DNA of 6,718 nucleotides from Spirochaetales bacterium (GTDB lineage Bacteria; Spirochaetota; Spirochaetia; DTKZ01), in contig JAISAF010000164.1 in the NCBI GenBank assembly GCA_031266855.1, positions 1-6,718 of the forward strand, in the 5' to 3' direction. Numbering within the stretch: position 1 is the stretch's first letter; the number at the start of each line of letters is the position of its first letter. Below, piece by piece: positions 1-4,018 of the stretch. A program made the translations under genes and the position numbers. The notes below the pieces were generated by a model, which saw only the letters and a list, made by a program, of their open reading frames with translations, was not told where the DNA came from and searched no databases.

Positions 1-187
1 AAGCCGTTGCGCGCGCACCCGCGCCCTGTTTTTGGCTACGAAATTTCGGGCAACCCGGTTTATCCGCAGGGTAATATTTCCAACCGGAAATTTTTCCCGT
101 GGCCCGGTTCCCCGCCGCCGGGTAAAAACCACCCGCAAAATCGCGGGCGCTGATGCGCGCGCAAGGGATTGCAGCGGAAAGCCCACA

Positions 188-207
188 GGATTTGCATCGG
201 CAAATCC
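188..207 (+). repeat. Hairpin A of the left repeat unit
   Basis: A perfect 8-bp stem, GGATTTGC/GCAAATCC, with loop ATCG. In the right copy the matching slot holds GGAAAGCGC/GCGCTTTCC with loop ATGG (unit orientation). The stem base GGA:TCC, the loop-closing GC:GC pairs and the AT-G loop pattern are shared, while the middle of the stem is different in both arms. Confidence 0.85.
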
Positions 208-231
208 GAGGACTTGAAGCGGAAAGCCCGG

Positions 232-280
232 TTTTCTGCGGTCAGGGAATTTGCGGCGCAAATTCCCTGACCGCAGAAAA
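232..280. repeat. Perfect 49-nt palindrome (hairpin B, left repeat unit)
   Basis: Arms of 24 bases at 232-255 and 257-280 are exact reverse complements around a single central base, G256. The arms begin TTTTCTGCGG and run to TTTGCG at the centre. The corresponding slot in the right copy (2477-2504) has an unrelated 12-bp stem. On RNA this would be a very stable rod. On DNA it could extrude as a cruciform. It is not followed by a T-run, so a classic terminator role is not supported. Confidence 0.9.
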
Positions 281-299
281 TGCGCCTGAAGACAGTCGC

Positions 300-313
300 T
301 TTCCTATAGGAAA
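300..313. repeat. 14-bp perfect palindrome
   Basis: TTTCCTATAGGAAA is its own reverse complement. It lies between the repeat unit and the cysE 3' end. It could be a protein-binding dyad or part of the repeat debris; no gene start nearby makes an operator role likely. Confidence 0.6.
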
Positions 314-324
314 TTTATTATAGC

Positions 325-341
325 GGGCGCTTATCGCGCCC
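325..341 (-). terminator. Possible weak terminator hairpin after cysE
   Basis: GGGCGC (325-330) pairs with GCGCCC (336-341) around a 5-base loop, about 35 bases past the cysE stop. Read on the minus strand, the stem is followed by GCTATAATAAATTT, which is A/T-rich but lacks a clear U-tract. The position fits a terminator of the aroE-cysE transcript, but the tail is poor, so it may be only another palindrome in a palindrome-rich region. Confidence 0.3.
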
Positions 342-376
342 TGTGGAATGCGCCCAAAGCCTTCCTTCCTGTCGCT

Positions 377-1321
377 TTACTTTTCTATGCGGTACTCTTC
401 GGGATTGTTGTAGACCTTGCTGTGCGCGGGCACCGAGCGGGTAAGCCAGACATTTCCGCCGATGGTGGAGCCTTTTCCGATTACCGTTTCGCCGCCTAAA
501 ATCGTGGCGCCGGCGTAGATCGTTACATTGTCCTCAATCGTGGGATGCCGCTTGGAGTCTGAAAGTTCTTTTTTTACGCTTAGCGCGCCGAGAGTTACGC
601 CCTGGTAAATTTTGACATTGCTGCCGATAAGCGTGGTTTCCCCGACGACGACTCCCGTGCCGTGGTCGATAAAAAAGCCCGCGCCAATGTTGGCTCCGGG
701 GTGAATATCGATTCCGGTTTTTCCGTGAATGTGTTCACTCATGATTCTGGGTAAAAGGGGTATTTCCCGTATCCATAATTCATGGGCAAAGCGGTGGACG
801 ATCAGGGCTTCCAGGCCGGGATAGGCCAGAATAACCTCTTCGGTGGATTTTGCCGCGGGGTCTCCCAGGTAAGCCGCTTCAACATCAAGATGAATACGCT
901 GGCGCAAAGCCGGAAGGCCAGCAAGAATTTCCTTTGTAACTGTTTCCGCCTCGCTCATGCATCCGGCGTATCCGGGAGCGGTTTGCGAACAGGACTCCCG
1001 CCCGGCCGCTAAGCGCGAAGTCTCCGGGACGCAGCGGAAAGGGGCCGCGCTGGCCCGGTATTTGTAACAGAGACTTTTGCTGATTTCCGCCGTCAGGCTG
1101 CGGGCAAGACGGTTTATCGTTTCAGAAATAACAAAGCGGGCCTCGCGGCTGTCTACGGGCTGTTCGTCCGTATAGCCGGGGAAAATCAGCCATTCATAAT
1201 CATTGACGATTTTCAGAATCCCCTGCCGTGAAGGCAGGTTGCCGCCGTCAAGGTGATTTATTCCCACTTTCGTGTATGATTCAAAAATCGCTTCCGTTAC
1301 ATTCCTGAGTATATCAATCAT
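377..1321 (-). CDS. cysE: Serine O-acetyltransferase, EpsC-like long form
   Basis: Transfers acetyl from acetyl-CoA to L-serine to give O-acetylserine, the cytoplasmic precursor for cysteine synthesis. Counted from the ATG used here (314 residues), an alpha-helical N-terminal region is followed by LGDPAAKS and AHELW segments and then a left-handed beta-helix of hexapeptide repeats beginning near GIDIHPGANIG. D205 and H220 (in FIDHGTGVVVGET) match the family's catalytic Asp and His, and YQGVTLGAL follows. The C-terminus GGNVWLTRSVPAHSKVYNNP is also typical, so the enzyme looks intact. A TTG at 1357 would add 12 residues, but it overlaps the -35 box of a good promoter; neither start has a Shine-Dalgarno sequence. 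Residues about 89-122 form a cysteine-containing stretch that looks like an insertion relative to usual EpsC-type proteins. The gene lies downstream of aroE on the same strand. Confidence 0.93.
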   Translation of the reverse strand: MIDILRNVTEAIFESYTKVGINHLDGGNLPSRQGILKIVNDYEWLIFPGYTDEQPVDSREARFVISETINRLARSLTAEISKSLCYKYRASAAPFRCVPETSRLAAGRESCSQTAPGYAGCMSEAETVTKEILAGLPALRQRIHLDVEAAYLGDPAAKSTEEVILAYPGLEALIVHRFAHELWIREIPLLPRIMSEHIHGKTGIDIHPGANIGAGFFIDHGTGVVVGETTLIGSNVKIYQGVTLGALSVKKELSDSKRHPTIEDNVTIYAGATILGGETVIGKGSTIGGNVWLTRSVPAHSKVYNNPEEYRIEK

Positions 1322-1328
1322 GTATTCT

Positions 1329-1357
1329 ATTATGTACGAAAACCGGGAAAACGTCAA
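1329..1357 (-). promoter_or_regulatory. Sigma-70-type promoter for cysE, probably leaderless
   Basis: On the minus strand, TTGACG (1357-1352) and CATAAT (1334-1329) are separated by exactly 17 bases, each matching the consensus hexamer at 5 of 6 positions. Only 7 bases separate the -10 box from the cysE ATG at 1321, so transcription would begin at or within a base or two of the start codon. This explains the missing ribosome binding site and favours the ATG over the upstream TTG. It would let cysE be expressed independently of aroE. Confidence 0.6.
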
Positions 1358-1462
1358 GTTTTTTGTGAACGGTTTTTTTTGTGAACGGGTTTTTGTAAAA
1401 AAGTTTTTTATGAATCGGTTTTTTGTGAATCAGTTTGCTGTGAAACAGTTTTTTGTGAAATA
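1358..1462. repeat. Seven-unit 15-bp tandem array spanning the aroE 3' end
   Basis: Seven degenerate copies of GTTTTTTGTGAAnnn start at 1358, 1372, 1389, 1403, 1418, 1433 and 1448. Most are 15 bases; the unit at 1372 is longer because of an 8-T run, and the one at 1389 is diverged. On the minus strand the four units from 1462 to 1403 are read by aroE as S-Q-K/Q-T-V/D pentapeptides. The stop codon of aroE falls in the unit at 1403, where the usual G is A at 1410, turning CAA into TAA. The remaining units form the aroE-cysE spacer. Confidence 0.9.
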
Positions 1463-2388
1463 AACCAGTCCTCAATGGCGTCCAGATGTTTCGTGAGGGT
1501 CTCAGGAGGAAATCCAAGCAGCCCGCCGCATTTTTCAGCCGCGAAACGGAACTGGCCGTAGCGCATCTGGAGACCGTCAATACAGGTTCGCCCCGTCCCG
1601 CGCACGGTAGCGGCAAACACCGCTTTCGCCTTGTCGTAGTGAATATCCGCAAGCAGGCAAGCCTCCGGCAGCTTCATAACCGCGTCCGCCTCGAAGGGAG
1701 CCACGCCCGCCATCGCGTTAATAATAAGATCACAGGAAGCCCCCAGGCTTGCCAGATCCTCCCAGGCGGAATTCACCGTCAGCTTCTTCCCCGGCTTCTG
1801 CAAAGGCCCCAGCACTGCTCCCATTCTATGAGCGTCCCCCGCGTTTAAGTCCACGATAGTCAAATCCGCCCCCCCACAAACCAGCTCGTAGCAAATCGAC
1901 AAAGCGGTACCACCCGAACCAATAAACAGAGCCTTCTTTCCCTCAAGCGTCATCTGCTTTTTCAATGCCCGCACAAAACCAGGACCATCGGTACGGTCGA
2001 CAATGAGACCGTGGTTCAGCGGGTTACGGACAAGCTGATTCAGGCTTCCAAGCACCCGCGAGCGGGAACTTATTTCCATCTTATACGGCAGGGATTTCAG
2101 CAAATCATAGCACAGCGTTTTGTAAGGTTTTGTTACAGTAAGAGCCAGAAAACCAGGCGTATCCAGAACAGCTTGCAGAAAAGGCCCCAGGTTTTCCTTC
2201 ACGTCAAGGTCAAACGCGACATATTTCCCCTTCAAGCCCAGCGCCTCAAAAAACCGGTTCCACAGTCCAGGACTAAAGGAATATGTCGACGGCCGCGTAC
2301 CCCCGGCAAGACCGCCAAGAATCACGGTACTCTCCGCAAGATCCCGAAAAGGATCATTCGACAGGTATCTCTGGATATTTGTCTTCAT
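1408..2388 (-). CDS. aroE: Shikimate dehydrogenase family protein
   Basis: Expected to reduce 3-dehydroshikimate to shikimate with NADPH in the cytoplasmic route to aromatic amino acids. The 326-residue protein has the substrate half first: S37 and S39 in YSFSP, T86 and catalytic K90 in TVTKPYK, N117 in GSLNQLV and D134 in DRTDGPGF, matching the family's substrate-binding and catalytic positions. The nucleotide-binding half follows, with glycine-rich GSGGTA at 157-162, IINAM, and DGLQMRYGQ (Q279). Family members usually read NTD where this one has R132-T133-D134, and NVT where it has TVT, so it is a divergent member and could act on a related substrate such as quinate. Residues 311-326 are a repeat-encoded tail, SQKTV-SQQTD-SQKTD-S, outside the fold. 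The ATG is preceded by only a weak purine-rich stretch (AGATAGAG). Confidence 0.88.
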   Translation of the reverse strand: MKTNIQRYLSNDPFRDLAESTVILGGLAGGTRPSTYSFSPGLWNRFFEALGLKGKYVAFDLDVKENLGPFLQAVLDTPGFLALTVTKPYKTLCYDLLKSLPYKMEISSRSRVLGSLNQLVRNPLNHGLIVDRTDGPGFVRALKKQMTLEGKKALFIGSGGTALSICYELVCGGADLTIVDLNAGDAHRMGAVLGPLQKPGKKLTVNSAWEDLASLGASCDLIINAMAGVAPFEADAVMKLPEACLLADIHYDKAKAVFAATVRGTGRTCIDGLQMRYGQFRFAAEKCGGLLGFPPETLTKHLDAIEDWFISQKTVSQQTDSQKTDS

Positions 2389-2393
2389 CTCTA

Positions 2394-2413
2394 TCTATTT
2401 TCGTCTATTTTCG
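2394..2413. repeat. Perfect 10-bp tandem duplication upstream of aroE
   Basis: TCTATTTTCG occurs twice in a row (2394-2403 and 2404-2413), starting 6 bases upstream of the aroE ATG. On the minus strand this places two CGAAAATAGA blocks in the leader, where the ribosome binding site would be. It may be simple slippage or a paired binding site. Confidence 0.7.
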
Positions 2414-2418
2414 ATAGA

Positions 2419-2464
2419 AAAGAAGCTCTTCTTTAACATCTGGAAGCATTTACTTTTTCCAGAT
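2419..2464 (-). promoter_or_regulatory. Two inverted repeats in the aroE upstream region
   Basis: AAAGAAG/CTTCTTT (2419-2425, 2428-2434) surrounds a 2-base centre, and ATCTGGAA/TTCCAGAT (2438-2445, 2457-2464) surrounds an 11-base spacer. Both lie 30-76 bases upstream of the aroE start, where operators are common. No convincing -35/-10 pair is visible here, so the role as operators is inferred from position and symmetry only. Confidence 0.35.
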
Positions 2465-2470
2465 AATGAG

Positions 2471-2605
2471 GGCGCATTCCGGGGCCGCTGACGCGGCCCC
2501 GGAACCGGGCTTTCCGCTCCAAGTCCTCGGAAAGCGCCCATGCGCTTTCCTGTGGGCTTTCCGCTACAATCCCTTGCGCCGCCCAGCGACGGCCCGCGAT
2601 TTTGC
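2471..2605 (-). repeat. Modular palindromic repeat unit, right copy (inverted)
   Basis: Read on the minus strand it follows the left unit's order: GCAAAATCGCGGGC (2605-2592), spacer, 29-base flank (2579-2551), hairpin A, 24-base flank (2528-2505), hairpin B, TGCGCC (2476-2471). Hairpin A here is GGAAAGCGC/GCGCTTTCC at 2529-2550. Hairpin B is TTCCGGGGCCGC/GCGGCCCCGGAA at 2477-2504 with a 4-base loop. Both stems are perfect and differ from those of the left copy. The 14-base start segment is also one arm of the next hairpin (2594-2620), which the left copy lacks in full form. Confidence 0.85.
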
Positions 2606-2620
2606 TCCGCAAAATCGCGG
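2594..2620. repeat. Hairpin, 12-bp stem with TCC loop
   Basis: CCGCGATTTTGC (2594-2605) and GCAAAATCGCGG (2609-2620) are exact reverse complements around TCC. Its apex TTTTGC-TCC-GCAAAA is shared with the next hairpin, which has a longer A/T run, so the two look like related units. Confidence 0.85.
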
Positions 2621-2634
2621 CCAGCCTGTACACG

Positions 2635-2659
2635 CGGTTTTTTGCTCCGCAAAAAACCG
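2635..2659. repeat. Hairpin, 11-bp stem with TCC loop
   Basis: CGGTTTTTTGC (2635-2645) pairs exactly with GCAAAAAACCG (2649-2659) around TCC. The same apex and loop occur in the hairpin at 2594-2620, with different outer stem bases compensated on both sides. Confidence 0.85.
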
Positions 2660-2663
2660 TATG

Positions 2664-2693
2664 GCGTATAACGTCGGCTGCCGGGTTATACGC
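2664..2693. repeat. Hairpin, 9-bp stem with 12-base loop
   Basis: GCGTATAAC (2664-2672) pairs exactly with GTTATACGC (2685-2693). The loop, GTCGGCTGCCGG, contains CGGC/GCCG, which could itself pair. The last base of this stem is also the first base of the next one. Confidence 0.75.
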
Positions 2694-2727
2694 ACGCAGC
2701 TAATTGCCTTCGGCAATTAGCTGCGTG
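2693..2727. repeat. Hairpin, 16-bp perfect stem
   Basis: CACGCAGCTAATTGCC (2693-2708) pairs exactly with 2712-2727 around a TTC loop. No T-run follows on either strand, so it is not a standard intrinsic terminator. Confidence 0.85.
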
Positions 2728-2743
2728 GCCTGATTTCCAGGCC
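2727..2743. repeat. Hairpin, 6-bp stem closing the cluster
   Basis: GGCCTG (2727-2732) pairs with CAGGCC (2738-2743) around ATTTC. A further CCAGGCC follows at 2748-2754. It abuts the previous hairpin, so the cluster runs without gaps from 2664 to 2743. Confidence 0.6.
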
Positions 2744-2819
2744 GCCACCAGGCCGGTAACTCCCTGCGCCCCGCACTATGAGCCTAAACTAAAGAATTGC
2801 TGGTACTATAACTCCTCTC

Positions 2820-2850
2820 TTGTGAAAAACAGCGTTTTGGTATAGACTAT
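2820..2850 (+). promoter_or_regulatory. Possible promoter of the R-M operon leader
   Basis: TTGTGA (2820-2825) and the A/T-rich block TATAGACTAT (2841-2850) could serve as -35 and -10 elements. Neither reading has ideal spacing: 15 bases to TATAGA, or 19 to GACTAT. It lies just upstream of the small open frame at 2877 and about 235 bases upstream of the first methyltransferase. This is a weak call; a promoter nearer the methyltransferase is possible. Confidence 0.25.
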
Positions 2851-2876
2851 TCCCATCTTGCCATTGAGGAGACCTC

Positions 2877-2975
2877 ATGAAAGACAATCAGCATGTTCAA
2901 GTGATATTGCGAAACAGAGACGCAGGACATGGGAGCAAGGGCGGTCTATGCGAAACTCAAAACCTGTTTCCCTAG
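2877..2975 (+). CDS. Possible 32-codon leader peptide upstream of the R-M operon
   Basis: The frame begins with ATG after a strong GGAG (2868-2871, 5-base spacing) and encodes MKDNQHVQVILRN, continuing through DAGHGSKGG to a TAG at 2973-2975. No known family is recognised. Its stop codon sits in the loop of a TTTCCC/GGGAAA hairpin. Two other small frames overlap the segment (2858-3082 and 2929-3012), and none shows a domain. It could be a leader peptide, a remnant of a broken gene, or chance; the good ribosome site is the only positive evidence. Confidence 0.3.
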   Translation: MKDNQHVQVILRNRDAGHGSKGGLCETQNLFP

Positions 2976-2982
2976 CGGGAAA
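2967..2982 (+). promoter_or_regulatory. Hairpin at the leader-frame stop codon
   Basis: TTTCCC (2967-2972) and GGGAAA (2977-2982) pair around TAGC, which contains the stop codon of the 2877-2975 frame. A ribosome terminating there would melt it, a layout compatible with translation-coupled control of the downstream operon. No alternative pairing partner has been established. Confidence 0.35.
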
Positions 2983-3016
2983 TCGGCGAACCGGATGCCA
3001 AAGCTGGTATAACATT

Positions 3017-3047
3017 CCGGTTTTGGAGGGAAAAGTACAAAAGCCGG
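3017..3047 (+). promoter_or_regulatory. Bulged hairpin just upstream of the first methyltransferase
   Basis: CCGGTTTTG (3017-3025) pairs with CAAAAgCCGG (3038-3047) with one bulged G at 3043, around a 12-base loop GAGGGAAAAGTA. It ends about 24 bases before the ribosome binding site of the first methyltransferase. Without a following U-tract it is unlikely to be a terminator; it may be a leader element. Confidence 0.35.
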
Positions 3048-3085
3048 AGTTAATAACTCAGGCCTTTGCGGGAAGGCTATAGAAA

Positions 3086-4018
3086 ATGACAATTCTTTCT
3101 TTGTTCAGCGGAGCTGGCGGACTGGATTTAGGTTTGATTAAATCCGGTAATAAAGTTATCTGGGCAAATGATATTGATGAAAATGCGGTAGCAACATACC
3201 GGAAAAATATTGGAAGCCATATTATATGTACTGATATGAAAGAGGTATGTGTTGCCGATTTACCTGTTGCGGATGTTGTTGCCGGGGGATTCCCGTGCCA
3301 GGGCTTTTCAATAGCGAATATGCTGCGTAACGTGGATGACGAACGAAACAGACTATACAAATATTATTATCAGGTAATAAAACAAAAACAGCCGAAATAC
3401 TTCATTGCTGAAAACGTTAAAGGTATTTTGAGTCTAGACAACGGAAATGTCATCAAAAAAATTGTAGCTGAATTTTCTGAAGCGGGTTACAATATTACAT
3501 ATAAATTATGCAATATGGCTGATTTTGGGATTCCGCAAAACAGGCAGCGCGTGATTATAATAGGCCAGCGTAAAGACCTGGGTGATACGATTTTTTTTCA
3601 GTTCCCGGAAAAAACCAATAGCAGGGACGGAGTGCCCAAAGCATGGATTTCAATCCAGGAAGCTATAAGTCATTTTCCAGACCCGGACAGCGAAAATACT
3701 ATGTTAAATCATGTATATTCCTCATATAAGGTGGAATTTAGAAACTTCACAGGACACCGGCAAACAGACCCCGGCAAGCCGTCTCCTACTATTCTCGCAC
3801 GGGGAAACGGTAAGGGCGGGGTGTGCGCCATCCCTCATTACAACGGGAGGCGCCGGCTGACTATTCGTGAAAGCGCCGCACTACAAACTTTCCCCGAAGA
3901 TTTTGAGTTTATCGGGCAAATGAACTCCTGTTACCGGCAAATTGGAAACGCTGTGCCGGTCAAATTTGCCTCGCTGCTCGGCAAAGAATTGATCCGCCTG
4001 GAAAAATTGCATATATGA
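3086..4018 (+). CDS. DNA (cytosine-5-)-methyltransferase 1 of a Type II R-M system
   Basis: Methylates a target cytosine at C5 using S-adenosylmethionine, protecting the site from the partner nuclease. All the main C5-methyltransferase blocks are present in standard order over 310 residues: motif I SLFSGAGGLDLG (5-16), motif IV GGFPCQGFS with catalytic C71, motif VI AENV with E109, motif VIII QNRQRVIIIG (151-160), a target-recognition region at about 185-250, motif IX RESAALQTFP (251-260) and motif X YRQIGNAVP. The length is typical of compact family members. GGAAGG (3071-3076) supplies a ribosome site. The gene ends in ATGA, overlapping the next methyltransferase, so translation is probably coupled. 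The target sequence cannot be read from the protein. Confidence 0.95.
   Translation: MTILSLFSGAGGLDLGLIKSGNKVIWANDIDENAVATYRKNIGSHIICTDMKEVCVADLPVADVVAGGFPCQGFSIANMLRNVDDERNRLYKYYYQVIKQKQPKYFIAENVKGILSLDNGNVIKKIVAEFSEAGYNITYKLCNMADFGIPQNRQRVIIIGQRKDLGDTIFFQFPEKTNSRDGVPKAWISIQEAISHFPDPDSENTMLNHVYSSYKVEFRNFTGHRQTDPGKPSPTILARGNGKGGVCAIPHYNGRRRLTIRESAALQTFPEDFEFIGQMNSCYRQIGNAVPVKFASLLGKELIRLEKLHI

Larger units (their letters stand above)
135..286 (+). repeat. Modular palindromic repeat unit, left copy
   Basis: The copy reads: 14-base segment GCAAAATCGCGGGC (135-148), diverged spacer, a 29-base flank (159-187), hairpin A (188-207), a 24-base flank (208-231), hairpin B (232-280), and TGCGCC (281-286). 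The same order occurs on the minus strand at 2471-2605. The 29- and 24-base flanks each differ at a single position between copies (C172 and A217 here), yet the hairpin stems differ. Each hairpin is preceded by the same 12-mer AGCGGAAAGCCC, at 173-184 and 218-229, 45 bases apart. The unit encodes no evident protein and resembles a non-autonomous dispersed palindromic element; its family is not recognised. Confidence 0.85.
1..376. other. Gene-free G+C-rich repeat region downstream of cysE
   Basis: No convincing gene is visible on either strand. The open frame at 32-217 translates to an arginine-rich sequence of the sort produced by G+C-rich repeats, with no recognisable domain. The stretch holds short palindromes at 39-48 (CGAAATTTCG) and 76-91 (ATTTCC/GGAAAT around AACC), a small hairpin at 132-147 (CCCGC/GCGGG), the modular repeat unit at 135-286, a 14-bp palindrome at 300-313 and a hairpin at 325-341. 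Any gene to the left lies outside the window. Confidence 0.7.
2389..3085. other. Large intergenic region between divergent aroE and the R-M operon
   Basis: About 700 bases lie between the divergent starts of aroE and the first methyltransferase. In order they hold a 10-bp tandem duplication and two dyads next to aroE, the right copy of the modular repeat, a run of five further hairpins (2594-2743), a short unremarkable A/T-richer stretch, and a leader segment with a small open frame and two hairpins. No known RNA family or conserved protein is recognised. Composition shifts from G+C-rich to A+T-richer around 2760-3060, which is the likely left edge of the acquired cassette. Confidence 0.75.

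Noticed and set aside
32..217. Open frame of 61 codons on the plus strand
   Set aside because: The product is arginine-rich with no domain, it runs through the repeat unit, and no ribosome site precedes it; it looks like a by-product of G+C-rich repeats.
782..1012. Plus-strand open frame opposite cysE
   Set aside because: It is antisense to the conserved part of serine acetyltransferase and shows no domain of its own.
1322..1357. TTG start for cysE giving 12 extra residues
   Set aside because: The TTG overlaps the -35 hexamer of a good promoter and has no ribosome site; the ATG at 1321 matches the expected start of transcription.
1358..1462. CRISPR array
   Set aside because: The units are 15 bases with no unique spacers between them, so it is a simple tandem repeat.
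1486..2436. Plus-strand open frames opposite aroE (1486-1848, 2011-2436)
   Set aside because: They are basic, low-quality translations antisense to a protein whose family motifs are clear on the minus strand.
2395..2652. Minus-strand open frames through the palindromic unit
   Set aside because: They encode shuffled Gly/Arg/Pro-rich sequence across perfect hairpins; repeats explain them better than a gene.
2693..2727. Intrinsic terminator at the 16-bp hairpin
   Set aside because: Neither strand has a U-tract after the stem, and both neighbouring genes are transcribed away from it.
2820..3085. Group II intron fragment or controller (C) protein gene upstream of the methyltransferases
   Set aside because: No domain V-like motif, reverse-transcriptase motif or helix-turn-helix is readable in any frame, and no clear C-box dyad is visible.
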